Source of the DNA: Reticulitermes speratus
Lineage: Eukaryota; Arthropoda; Insecta; Blattodea; Rhinotermitidae
Assembly (NCBI GenBank): GCA_021186555.1
Contig: JAJKFL010000020.1
Coordinates: 124,001 to 188,000 of the forward strand
Direction: 5' to 3'
Length of the DNA stretch: 64,000 bases
Positions 24,001 through 34,576 of the stretch are shown piece by piece. Both the position numbers and the translations under genes were made by a program. Under the pieces are notes generated by a model. That model made no database searches and was not told where the DNA came from. It saw only the letters and a list, made by a program, of their open reading frames with translations. The number at the start of each line of letters is the position of its first letter. The stretch's first letter is position 1.

Positions 24001-24391
24001 TAGCAAACAACGAATACTGTATGACACGATACCACTATATCACAAACAACCAATTACTGTATGACACTATACCACTATATCACAAACAACCATACTGTAT
24101 GACACTATACCACTATATAGCAAACAACGAATACTGTATGACACGATACCACTATATCACAAACAACCAATACTGTATGACACGATACCACTATATCACA
24201 AACAACCAATACTGTATGACACTATACCACTATATAACAAACAACGAATACTGTATGACACTATACCACTATATAACAAACAACGAATACTGTATGACAC
24301 TATACCACTATATCACAAACAACCAATACTGTATGACACTATACCACTATATATCAAACAACCAATACTGTACGACACTATACCACTATAT
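21008..24391. repeat. 39-bp tandem array, left block, about 85 copies
   Basis: The unit begins TATGACACTATACCACTATA and continues TCACAAACAACCAATACTG. Variant units form a higher-order pattern: the series with ACATCACAAAAAACC, then CACAATATC, then ATCAAAATAAACC is seen at about 21060-21290 and again at about 21370-21600, roughly 310 bp apart (8 units). About 21900-23270 contains many indels. Two plus-strand frames remain open over long stretches, but there is no start, domain or codon signature of a gene. Confidence 0.95.
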
Positions 24392-25207
24392 TGTATCGGC
24401 GGGGGTTGCGGGTGCGAGATTTCGACCCGCTATCCCTGCCGTAATTTTTAATTTTCACTCTGGTTACGCTCGTGGTTAGGTAGCGTAAGTTCCCCCACAT
24501 AGGATTGTGGAAGAAGGGTCCGAGCGGTTTATGAAGTTTGATGCTCTGGTTAAAGTGTTCTGATCGTCGCCCTGCCTGGCACGTACACACATAGCACGAA
24601 TGTTAAACACACAAAGATTTATTCTATAAAACTGCAACAATGAATTAATTAATACATGAATGCGACTATTACTGTAATGAACGTCAAGTCACTGCCGACT
24701 TTAGGGCTGCACAGGAACAGCGTGCCTGTTCTAACTTTAGGGCGGCACGGGAACAGCGTGCCTGTTCTAACTTTAGGGCTGCACAGGAACAGCGTGCCTG
24801 TTCTAACTTTAGGGCTGCACAGGAACAGCGTGCCTGTTCTAACTTTAGGGCGGCACGGGAACAGCGTGCCTGTTCTAACTTCCTCTCCCTCATCCGGAAT
24901 TTCCATCACGTCAAAATTAATACACAAATATTCCCAATTTCTACTATGGTTCGCTTTTGGTGATCAATATATTTAACAACGCTTACCTGCGGTAAGTAAA
25001 ACCACAATTAATATATTGAACATCTCTTCAGTTCGTCCGGTCCGGTCAGTCTATCTCTCTGTGCATCACTCACAGCCGTCACCCTGAGAATGCCTACAAA
25101 TCTACCAATTTTCACCTACTCCCGCTATACCAACTTCCGGTCAGCAACCAAATGCGAACTCAATTCCCTGTTGCCATGCGCTAAGTCAGCAGTCGCTAGG
25201 CCTTGCA
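24392..25207 (-). repeat. 3' LTR of the endogenous retrovirus (expanded)
   Basis: This 816-bp LTR is nearly identical to the 674-bp LTR at 33596-34269 apart from an internal array. Here a 36-bp unit (CTTTAGGGCTGCACAGGAAC...) is present five times at about 24704-24883; the other LTR has one. The four extra units (144 bp) explain the length difference. Each unit contains the inverted repeat GAACAG...CTGTTC. Confidence 0.93.
24704..24883. repeat. 36-bp tandem array inside the LTR, 5 copies
   Basis: There are five units, with alternating GGGCTGCACAGG and GGGCGGCACGGG variants. The partner LTR has a single unit at about 33904-33939. Confidence 0.95.
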
Positions 25208-25625
25208 TCTTAGAACAAACAAAACAAAACAAAGTAACGTAACATCTACACTACAACTCTCCCCGCTTAAACTATGATTCGTCCCGCATCATCGCTACAT
25301 ACCTGTTTACATGCAAACAGACAAATTTCATATTTCTTAAATCACAACTAACACCAATATAAAACATCCAAACAAAAAAACATTGCAAATGTAAACACAA
25401 TAACAAAACAAGTAATTCAAGTGAAAATTGTGCACATCATCTGAATATTTCTATTCCACACCATCAATGTTGTCAAAACAAAAGGTAAAATTCCTTCCTT
25501 CTGTACCAGTCAACTATGGTTCAAGTGTTAATTACACCCATATAAACACCTTACTATCTACCTGTAAAAGTACAGGTTAATTAACACACAACACTGACTT
25601 CGTATTCTCCTCCATCCAGTGGACT
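25208..25625. other. ERV non-coding region between env stop and 3' LTR
   Basis: AT-rich, with no reading frame. An A/C-rich run (AACAAACAAAACAAAACAAAG on the plus strand) lies beside the LTR where a polypurine tract would be expected, but it is not purine-only in element orientation. Confidence 0.4.
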
Positions 25626-27611
25626 TTAATCGGAGGATTGAGCTCCGTATGTAACAAACTGCATCTTCCCAGTTTCTGTACCTGTCTGAACGTCACTAAC
25701 ACACGAAGTTTCTGCTTCAACATCCAATCTAGGATTTGTTCTAGGCGTTATTTTGGGTGATTTCGGATTTTTCAAGTTTTTAGTACATGGTACAAATCGT
25801 CTTACATCTGGAAACCAAAAGGGTTTCCCGTAGCAGGAAATCACTATACACAGGACAACAACCAAGGATGCAATTAGTATGTACAAATAAAAGTAGTATT
25901 GTCTAGACTTTTGAATGTTTGTTCCATGAATGTTCAAAATATTGTCCAAATTTTGCATCTTCATATTATCCACCCCCGCCGATATACGATCTAGTTCGGA
26001 GGTGTCTGGTGTCGGACCACCAAGTAAAATCCGTTGCTCCTCCAGGGAAATCGGATCGACGTGCTGAATCACCAGCTGTTCATCTCGAGTGACTGCAGCA
26101 GCTGAGCGACCGTGTACTGTGGGGTATATTTGGAAGTTCTGTCCAACTATGTAACACGATTTGGCGTTCCTCAAAATGCCATACCCATGGATCCGAAGGC
26201 TAGTGGTGATCCACGTGTTGTTCTTTCTGCATTTGATTTCAACTCTTTGCTCGATGCTGATACTGTAAATCCAGTCCTGTTGATGGCGCGTGAATTTTGG
26301 AGGATAGTTAGAAGACATTACTACCCTTGCACACAAATTTCGTACTTCCTCTTTCTGAAAAAATAAGCTCAGTTCACAGGTTAGTACTGCGGTGCTGTAA
26401 ACTTGGGTGTCGACAGGACACACTGAAATCGATTTCCCGGTACAACGTTCAACATCTGCTTGTGTATACAACAGGTAGCGTTGCTTTGAATCACCAATAA
26501 GCAAGTAAGGAAAATCTACCATCAGCTGTAGGAAATTCCGCGAATTTCCTACCCTATGCGGACGTGTGACTAGCCTGTACAATGTAAAATGTCTGTCAAA
26601 AGTCTTCATTGGAACTGTTAACAATAACCTTAAGTTATGATGATCGGCAAACACCGTGACGTCTATGCATTCATAGTATAAACACATGTCGTTAAGTTGG
26701 ATTCCAGTGAACAAAGTGTAACCGTCAGGCAAGTGAGCAACAATGCTTCTCAATACCGACTGCAATAGGGTGGGTGGAATTAGGTTAACAGACAATTTGC
26801 CTCCCACAGTACTGTCCAAACCACTTAAAGTATCCTTAATCTGCGTATGCAACTGCAAAATTGCAAACTCGAGCTGCCTAATGTAAACAAATACACTGGT
26901 CTCATTGTACAAGGTAACATTTAACCAATATACCGTAGCGTCTACTTTGTTCATCCACTGTTGCGAATTCAACATCATAGATTTAACATTTTCAGACAAG
27001 GATTTAACAGACTTGGAGTTAAATTTCACCAAGGAATCTAAGGATCTCAGGTATGTCAGTTGTTCATTAACCGAGTGTACCAAATCTGATTGTGTGTCAT
27101 GAAGCTTGTTCACTGAATCGTGCAGTTGATCTAAATCTATAACAGTTGCTACACCAAATAGTGTCTTAAATACAGAACCAACTACATTCACCAGACCTCT
27201 CCTACGATCCTTTCGAGGTAACATTTGGGTAAATGAATCAATTTGATTTCCCAAAAGGTCTACTAAATTATTTGCATGACCCAATTCTGAAGTAGGAGCG
27301 AACCGTGATTTAAATTTATTAATTTGGTGCAAATCATCCTTCAGTTTGGCTAGTGCATATTGATAGGCACTAAAGTCAACATTGACCACTATGTTCCAAC
27401 GGTCGATGGTCAAGATCACGTTTCTCTCCTTTATCAAGATCGTGTTGTTCTCAACTTGATTGTTGACAATGCCTTCAGAAACAGTACCTCCCTGCACCGT
27501 TCCTGGAAATATATAACATATAATGTACTTCCATATATTCCAAATTAACAATACCGCATGGCATGTCATTGCCACATGTCTGTGTTGACATGACGGCCAT
27601 GATGGATACAC
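25626..27611 (-). CDS. env: Errantivirus-type envelope fusion protein (env)
   Basis: This intact frame of about 660 codons encodes the envelope glycoprotein, which in this family mediates membrane fusion. It has an N-terminal hydrophobic signal-like segment (residues 16-36; the Met at residue 15 may be the real start). A furin-type basic site RKDRRR (133-138) is followed directly by a GLVNVVG fusion-peptide-like start. Heptad-rich sequence follows, and multiple Cys and N-glycosylation sequons lie in the ectodomain. One strong transmembrane segment (about 571-595) precedes a 66-residue cytoplasmic tail. This layout matches the baculovirus F / insect errantivirus Env family. Errantivirus env is usually expressed from a spliced RNA; I could not confirm splice sites. 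It is open while gag and pol are broken. Confidence 0.85.
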   Translation of the reverse strand: MYPSWPSCQHRHVAMTCHAVLLIWNIWKYIICYIFPGTVQGGTVSEGIVNNQVENNTILIKERNVILTIDRWNIVVNVDFSAYQYALAKLKDDLHQINKFKSRFAPTSELGHANNLVDLLGNQIDSFTQMLPRKDRRRGLVNVVGSVFKTLFGVATVIDLDQLHDSVNKLHDTQSDLVHSVNEQLTYLRSLDSLVKFNSKSVKSLSENVKSMMLNSQQWMNKVDATVYWLNVTLYNETSVFVYIRQLEFAILQLHTQIKDTLSGLDSTVGGKLSVNLIPPTLLQSVLRSIVAHLPDGYTLFTGIQLNDMCLYYECIDVTVFADHHNLRLLLTVPMKTFDRHFTLYRLVTRPHRVGNSRNFLQLMVDFPYLLIGDSKQRYLLYTQADVERCTGKSISVCPVDTQVYSTAVLTCELSLFFQKEEVRNLCARVVMSSNYPPKFTRHQQDWIYSISIEQRVEIKCRKNNTWITTSLRIHGYGILRNAKSCYIVGQNFQIYPTVHGRSAAAVTRDEQLVIQHVDPISLEEQRILLGGPTPDTSELDRISAGVDNMKMQNLDNILNIHGTNIQKSRQYYFYLYILIASLVVVLCIVISCYGKPFWFPDVRRFVPCTKNLKNPKSPKITPRTNPRLDVEAETSCVSDVQTGTETGKMQFVTYGAQSSD

Positions 27612-27933
27612 GTGACGTCATAGCTCCCATAATTCAAAGCAAAATCAACAGGGCCATTGTATAATGGTCTCTGGATTCAAAATTCAAAACTTGCAATATA
27701 TATATTCCTACTCTTGTCCTTATGTGTTTTCTTTTTACATTATTTTACACCGTAATGTACACATACTAAATTGCAAATATACACATTTACATTTATTTGT
27801 TTTCAGCCTGCTTCAATTATTTAAAGCAATTTATGTTACTTTAATTACAACAATTTCCCTTTCTTCTTAGCATTACCCACTGTTTCAACATGCCACTTTT
27901 ATCAAGCTATGTACCATTTGCTACGTTTGAACC

Positions 27934-28392
27934 TTAAGGTGGGTTATTAAATTCCTGTAGTTGCTGCAACCGAGCTCTGCTCCTGGTAAGTGGTGGTGCC
28001 TGAGGGGTTGCTGCTAATTCACGCAAGGACTGTGGAGATCTGGGAGGTGTATAGTTTGGATCCCTTAACGTAGAGTCTGGATATCTGTTTGGCGTTTCCC
28101 TGCCTGCATTAGGCGTGTCTGCGCCTACTGCTGGGGTAGGACTTTGTACTTGCTGTTCTACAGTCTGTGCTCCGTGGTTATCCACACTTGTAATCGGCCT
28201 TGATTGAATTTCTATCTCCTGCTCATCCTGATCTTCCATAATAGCCTGTTTTTCCTTACGTCTCCCACGTGGGGTCTTCTCAAACTTCCAGGGTCTCTGA
28301 TCATAGGATATTTTCAGTCTGTTTATGTGAACAGTCTGTTCCTTCCCTGTTACATCTACAATCCTGTAATTTAATTCAGAATTCTTCTCCAC
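27934..28392 (-). pseudogene. pol: ERV pol, C-terminal end of integrase
   Basis: This frame of about 152 codons continues the integrase C-terminus after a frameshift located at about 28440-28460. It opens with the GPY/F-like barrel region (NYRIVDVTGKEQ, then HINRLKISYD), then a hydrophilic, Pro- and Gln-rich tail. It is separated from env by about 320 bp. Confidence 0.75.
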
Positions 28393-30809
28393 AATTTTGT
28401 AAGGCCCTCTCCCAAATTTCCTACATTTTTGGCATCTACCAGGCTTCTTGGCCGGACAAATAAATATATCGTATCACCTACTTCAAAATTTCTTTCCTTT
28501 GCCTTTCTGTCATAATACTTTTTGTTAATCTCATGTGTCTTCCTGTTGTTTTTCCTAACTTCTTCATACGCTTTCCTCAAACTAAGCTTTAAGTTTTCCA
28601 ACTTGCGCCCATAATCTGTGTTTTGTATTTCTTGTGGCAAATTAGCTTTCAAATCATCCATGTTCTGTAAATTCATTTCTCGGCCGTGTAATAAATAGAA
28701 TGGACTGTACTTGGTTGTGCTATGGGGTGTTGCTCTATACGCCATGAAAAAGAATGGCAACACGACGTCCCAGTTTGAGCCGGTAGAATCTACATAGTGC
28801 GAAATAGAGTCGTGGAGGACCTTATGAAATCTTTCAATCATTCCGTTGCTCATGGCATGGTAAGCAGACGTTTCTACCTTTCTAACTTTCAAAATTTTAC
28901 ATGTTTCTTTAAAAAAGGTTGAAGTAAATGACCTTCCTCTATCTGTAATTAAAGTAGAACCGCTACCGTGTCTAGCTATGATTTGAGTAGCATAGACTCG
29001 TGCGCATGTCTCTGCCGAAACGTCTGGAATTGGAAATGCTTCCACATATTTTGAAAAATGATCTATAAAGGTTAACAAATACCGATTCTTCCTAGGTGTT
29101 ATCGTGTAGGGCCCAGTGATGTCCATCCCTGTAACCTGAAACGGTTCAGAAGGGATTTCGACATCTCCCAGTGGGGCTCGAAATTCATGTTTCCCCTTCC
29201 GAGTTTGGCACTTGTCACAACGCATTACGTAGTCCTCTATGTTTTGTCGCATTTTCGGCCACCAATATCTGAGAGAGATTAACTCAAAAGTCCTCTTGCT
29301 CCCAGGTTGTGCTACGAAAATGGGGTCGTGGTTTTCGGCAATCACCTCCTGGACCAAAGACTGTGGGACCACTAATTGAGGCTCTTTACCCCTTTGCCTC
29401 CTATACAAAAGTCCGTCCATGTCCAGAAAATATTCACTCTTTGCTGTAAGACGAGTTTGCTTCTGCCTATCACAGAATGAATCCTGACACTGTTCTTTTC
29501 GTATCAGTTGCCTTGTGAGCAATGTCCTATCACCAATTGTAGCCACATGTCGGCTAAGTGCATCTACCTGCGTCAGTTTGGAACCCGAAGTATGTTCCAA
29601 ACTAAAATCAAATTCGGATAACCTTAATGACCAACTCATTAGTCGGCTATTATTGTCTGCAATTTTTTTTAAAAATGTTAGCGCAGCATGATCCGTTCTT
29701 GCTAAAAATTTTCTACCATATAAGTAGCATCTAAAATACTTCGTTGCCCAAACCAAGCCTAGCATCTCCATTTCTGATGCGGAGTAGGCCCTCTCAGCTT
29801 TGTTCAGCTGCCTACTGGCAAATGCGAGTGGTCTGTCTAAGCCATTCTGCACTTGGGATAGCACTGCCCCAAGTCCTATCTTCGAAGCATCTGTGGTGAG
29901 AATAAATGGCAGAGTGAAGTCCGGATAAGCTAACACCGGTGTGTTACTCAACTTAGATTTCAACTCCTCGAATGCTTCCTGACATTCCGAGTGCCATTTA
30001 AATTCAACGTCTTTCCGCGTAAGCTGGGTCAGTGGTTTTGCTATATCAGCAAATTTCGGGACTAGCCTTCTGTAGAAGGAACATAACCCCAGAAATTCCC
30101 TAACATCTTTCACGTTCTTTGGAGTTGGGTATTCCTGAACTGCCCTTACTTTTTCTGGTGAGCTTTCAATCCCTCTGTAGGATAAAGTATAACCTAGGTA
30201 TGACACCTGGTCCTTAGCAAAGTCACATTTACTCGGCTGGAGCTGCAGATTTGCTTTCTCAAATCTTCCTAACACATTACTTAATCTTCTCGCATGCTCC
30301 TCTACTGTGTCGCTAAAGATCAGAACATCATCTATGAAAATCCAGCACTCAGGCCCTATCAGATTCCTCAATACATTATCCATTAATCTCTGAAAACTCG
30401 CTGGGCTGTTTGAAATTCCATATGGCATTCTGTTAAATTCGTAATGACCCGAAGGAACAGAAAATCCTGTTTTCTCGCGATGCTCTTCCTTTATATTAAT
30501 TTGCCAAAAGCCCGCGTAGCAGTCTAACACTGTGAATAGTCTAGAGCCTGCTAAGGTGGATGTCGTTTCCTCGAATCTCGGAAGTGGGTAGCTGTCAAAC
30601 TTGGTGACAGCATTCAGTGCCCGGTAATCTACAGAGAAACGATATTTCGGTTTGCCGTCCGCTGACTTTTTCGGAACCAAGACTACAGGGGCTGACCAAG
30701 GTGAATTACTCTCTCTAATAACACCTTTCTTCAACATATCTTGCATTTGGTCATCTACCTCCTGTCTGAGCGCAAACGGAATCCTATAAGGTGCTTTCCT
30801 AATCGGCAA
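28371..30809 (-). pseudogene. pol: ERV pol: reverse transcriptase, RNase H, integrase
   Basis: This open frame of about 812 codons carries most of Pol. RT: PVVLVPKK, YRALNAVT, motif A LDCYAGFWQI, and the active site FIDDVL at about residues 158-163. RNase H: LTTDASKIGLGAVL (about 305) and ASEMEMLG (about 344). Integrase: a zinc-binding region with H494 and CDKC (531-534), but the second His position reads Gln (AQPG at about 500-503, where HxG is usual). The DDE core has Asp563 (MDITG), Asp623 (ITDRG) and Glu659 (MIERF). The N-terminal end is reached by a frameshift at about 30805 and the C-terminal end is lost to one at about 28450. The order PR-RT-RH-IN is that of Ty3/gypsy elements. Confidence 0.9.
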
Positions 30810-31832
30810 AGCATCTCTGTTTCTATCCTATGCTGTACAACAGTTGTACTCTTGAAATCATTCCGCTCTTCATCATGGAAGACGTGCGCATACCTGTATA
30901 ATACCGGTTCCATGACCTTTCTGTCTGCTGGAGACAGATGCGCTAATTTATCCCTCACATAAGCTTTAAACTTCGCCGGGATTTCCTTATCCTTTCCTGC
31001 CAAGAATGTGTGATCTCTTTCCACATCAATTTCCTCAGCACTGCTCATTGAGACGACTAAGTTCTCCGATATCTCTTCGGCTATACCAATAACTGTGCCC
31101 TTTGGTAAGGTTAGTGACTCTTCGCTGAAGTTTGCAATCATCAGCATCACTGCGTCAGATGTGTGGGCTTGTCTCGAGGTGTCGGGCTGCGATTCACTGA
31201 CCTTGAAGTCAGGTGTTGGTCGCATCCTGTGGCTCGCCGTGAGATCGCGGCTAACAGTGACCTTCACGTCGGTCAGCTGTTCTAGTGCCACTAATACGGT
31301 TTAATACTCGGGCTGCGCAGATTCCTTCAATCGGTATCTGTGCTGGTTCCACACACAAAAGACCCGTGGAAGAACTAAGTTTCCTAGCATCAAGTGTAAC
31401 ACGTATGATTTGTCTACACATTGGCTTCAGTGTCACTGATTCCTTGCTGCGCACTAACCACGCTTCCGACTCATTCAGCGCAAATTCCGTAATCATTATG
31501 CGTTTCATTGGGCTGTTTTTGTCTACCAAATTTTTCCTTTCATCTCCTCTACGTCCAGCTACGTCAACCTGACTGTCTTTCGGCGCGCTGTCGGATAAAG
31601 CGGTAAGGATGGCCATTTCATTACCCTTACTCCGACTGTAACTATCCTTAAGAGAATCTTGTTGCTGTCTGGATGCCAAATTAAAATTTTGTCCCTTGTG
31701 TAAGGTTAAAGTCTGGTCTTCCAAATTCAGTTTTGCTCTTCTGGGCAATAAAAAATTTATCCCAAGAATTCCCGCTTCGTTAGTTGGTAGTTTACAAACC
31801 ACAAAGTTATGGCTAAATGTGACATTCCCCAT
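30755..31832 (-). pseudogene. pol: ERV pol: protease C-terminal part and PR-RT linker
   Basis: Two overlapping open pieces (31832-31251 and 31291-30755) in different frames together cover the end of the retropepsin, with its GILGINFLL stretch, and the long linker to RT. The linker contains EESLTLPKGTVIG, typical of gypsy elements. A frameshift lies at about 31260-31300 and another at about 30805. Confidence 0.75.
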
Positions 31833-31847
31833 GAGAAACTTAATAGT

Positions 31848-32104
31848 CTACTGCCCTTGAACTTCCAAATTTTTACCTGTAACGCCAAATGGTGCAAAAT
31901 CTGTGCATCCTATTGGTTCATCGGCTACACCTGGCTGCAAAATACTACAGCAGGATCCAGAATCCAAAATAAGGGTTCTTTTCACTCCCTGAATCTGTAC
32001 TAATACTGTAGGGGTGGTAAGGTCCATTATGACGGGTACCGTAAGGTAATTTTGGACAGCATTTGTGGGAGTAGCTAGATGAAAGAAGCTGTCTTTACTT
32101 TCAT
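31848..32104 (-). pseudogene. pol: ERV protease N-terminal part with active site
   Basis: Short coding stretch between gag and the next pol piece. The aspartic protease active site LDSGS is encoded at about 31950-31967. The frame runs from there to an in-frame TAG at 31848-31850, followed in the same frame by the flap and C-terminal region, so the protease is interrupted by a single nonsense codon. Confidence 0.7.
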
Positions 32105-33135
32105 CTACTGCTCGTTTCCCTGAGGATGGTTGTTTCGCCTAGGAGCATTGGAGTTAATTTGAGGTACTTCTGCTGTCTGCCTTCTGGGAGGATTTGACTG
32201 TCTCTCATTATTGTTGCCATTTGCTTTAGCTTGATAACAGTGTTTAGCATAATGTCCCAGTTTATTGCAATTATAACAGCGCACGGACCTGTTATCCTGC
32301 CGGCTTCTCATGGACGTGCGACGCATTTGCTGAGTCGGCTGTCTGCCTACCGGCCTGTAGCTAGTGGACTTCGACCTATTTCCTGTCCTCACGTTAGCTC
32401 GCGACTCCTGATCAGGGTGTCCAAACTTCCCACTGCTTGTGCTACCATTTTTAGTATGGTTTTCCGAGTTTGCGTAAAATGTTTCGTTTCGCTTTTCCTG
32501 AGCTTCCGCTTCAAACACAACTACAGCAACTTGGAGGGCTTCCTCTAAAGTCTGAGGTAACTTAAACCTAACCTGTTGTCCAGCATTTCCTATCAGTCCT
32601 GCAATAAATGTAGACAAAAGTATTCTTTCGGCCTGCTGAAAGTGAAATTTCTGTAATTCAGGGTTGTCCACTTTCGGAACCGTCTTTAAAGTCAAAGATC
32701 TACAGCGGTCTGCAAATTCCTGCGGGGTTTCATCTGCTCTCTGTCTCGCCGTTTGTAATTATTAAAATGGTACTGCTCATTCCTCACATCCCTAAATCGA
32801 TGTAAGAATTTTCCTTTCAAATTTTCCAATGTAATATCGTTTGCATGAAGTTCCAAATTACTGTTGTAAAAAGCCTTCGCAACTTCCGTCAATTTTAGTA
32901 CCACAATCTGTATTTTATCAGTAGGTCCCCAATTTCCAACTTTAGCAGTGTTTTCCACAGTCTCAAAAAATTCGTGTGCACTCATACATTTCTCTGTTCC
33001 TGCCCATTTTGGTATCAAGGATACAAGCGACAAATCCTTAGGTGCCGTCGGCCTTCCAGCATTTATCTGTGTTTGCAGATTCGCCAGCTGAACTTGCAAG
33101 CTATCAATCTGCTGTCGGAGCTGTGCCTCAGCCAT
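32105..33135 (-). pseudogene. gag: ERV gag, broken by one frameshift
   Basis: Gag is the capsid and nucleocapsid precursor. It starts with the ATG at 33135-33133 (MAEAQLRQQIDSLQ), a predicted coiled coil of about 25 residues, followed by a capsid-like region with LIPKWAGTEKCMSAHEFFE. The frame is lost at about 32745-32760 and resumes in another frame. That frame contains the single zinc knuckle CYNCNKLGHYAKHC and a basic, Asn- and Pro-rich tail ending at 32105. The total size of about 340 residues is normal for gypsy-type gag. Confidence 0.82.
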
Positions 33136-33574
33136 GTCAAATTTTCAAACTTTCGCGTTTTACACCTCGCTATATTTATCACGCCTTGCTCCCAGCTTCT
33201 TTTTAACTCAATTTTCCACCTATAAATCGTTCAATTACAACGTACCACAATTTATAGTTCCTAAGAAATTTAAACTTGCTACCACGTTTGGATCTAGGGT
33301 ACTCTAAATAGCATAAACCTAACTAACACTAAATTACAAGCACTTCTGTATACGTCACTTTGTAAAACCAAAACACACCATCTTCCATCATCCCTTCTTT
33401 TTACCAATTTTTCCAGAATCTGAGTGGCGTGTTCGACAGCCAGCTTAATCCAACTTGGTAACTGAATTCCAAGTTTCTACTTCCTGTCTCCGTGTTGAGA
33501 GATTCAGTTAGCTGTACACAAATGAGCTCTATTGTGTATTCGTACTGCGCGACCATTTCGTGCAAAACATACGG

Positions 33575-33594
33575 AATCTCACCGCTGCCAACCA
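33575..33594 (-). other. Probable primer-binding site, tRNA-Leu-like
   Basis: One base after the 5' LTR end, in element orientation, the sequence reads TGGTTGGCAGCGGTGAGATT. It begins with the TGG that pairs with the tRNA CCA end. It resembles the complement of a leucine tRNA 3' end (CCACCGCTGCCACCA type) with one extra T after TGG. The identification of the tRNA is from memory of tRNA-Leu acceptor stems. Confidence 0.5.
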
Positions 33595-33595
33595 T

Positions 33596-34269
33596 TGTAA
33601 CGGCGGGGGTTGCGGTGCGAGATTTCGACCCGCTATCCCTGCCGTAATTTTGTTAATTTTGCACTCTGGTTACGCTCGTCGTTAGGTAGCGTAAGTTCCC
33701 CCACATAGGATTCTGGAAGAAGGGTCCGAGCGGTTTATGAAGTTTGATGCCCTGGTTAAAGTGTTCAGATCGTCGCCCTGCCTGGCACGTACACACATAG
33801 CACGAATGTTAAACACACAAAGATTTATTCTATAAAACTACAACAACGAATTAATTAATACATGAATGCGACTATTACTGTAATGAACGTCAAGTCACTG
33901 CCGACTTTAGGGCGGCACAGGAACAGCGTGCCTGTTCTAACTTCCTCTCCCCCATCCGGAATTTACATCACGTCAAAATTAATACACAAATATTCCCAAT
34001 TTCTACTATGGTTCGCCTTTGGTGATCAATATAATTAACAACGCTTACCTGCTTTAAGTAAAAGCACAATTAATATATTGAACATCTCTTCAGTTCGTCC
34101 GGTCCGGTCAGTCTCTCTCTCTGTGCATCACTCACAACCGCCACCCTGAGAATGCCTCCAAATCTACAAATTTTCACCTACTCCCGCTATACCAACTTCC
34201 GGTCAGCAACTAAATGCGAACTCAATTCCCTGTTGCCATGCGCTAAGTCAGCAGTCGCTAGGCCTTGCA
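33596..34269 (-). repeat. 5' LTR of the endogenous retrovirus
   Basis: This 674-bp LTR is directly repeated at 24392-25207. It contains only one 36-bp unit where its partner has five. It shows a few base differences from the partner, indicating an old insertion. Confidence 0.93.
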
Positions 34270-34576
34270 TCTTCTTCTTCTTCTGACTATGGGCCCGTCG
34301 GCATTAGCTCCAGACGCACCACAGCCCTAGGCATATTGTGCTAACCCTTAGTCTTTCAATTATCAAGTCTGCAGCCACAGCCGTTTCTTGATCAGGTTCA
34401 TCGAAGGAGGAATACCCGAGTAAGAGTGGAGTCTGTTCACACCCCCACTAATTCTCGCCACCGCCTTCTCTTATTTTAATGAGCTGCTTCCGCCGCGCTC
34501 CCGACAGTCGCCTGGACTGCAGTTTGGTGACACCTGCAGCCAGTCTGTCCTCATCAGAAGAGACAGCGAAAGGCTC
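34270..34576. other. Unique sequence between ERV and right 39-bp array
   Basis: This is about 300 bp with no coding signal. It separates the right LTR from the array, while the left LTR abuts the array directly. Confidence 0.6.

Larger units (their letters stand above)
24392..34269 (-). mobile_element. Endogenous retrovirus, Ty3/gypsy errantivirus type, with env
   Basis: This is a complete provirus-like element on the minus strand: 5' LTR (33596-34269), primer-binding site, gag, protease, RT, RNase H, integrase, env, 3' LTR (24392-25207). The LTRs begin TG and end CA in element orientation. A third open frame for a fusion-type envelope protein places it with insect errantiviruses. Gag and pol carry several frameshifts and one nonsense codon, while env is open. 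The left outer flank is ATAT within the 39-bp array; the right flank (TCTT) does not match, so no target-site duplication is visible. Confidence 0.93.

Noticed and set aside
21251..24479. Open frames encoding repeats such as YDTIPLYHKQPIL
   Set aside because: The 39-bp unit has no stop in two frames. The alternative frame gives an equally long MTLYHYITNNQYC repeat. No secretion signal or processing sites, so not a peptide-precursor gene.
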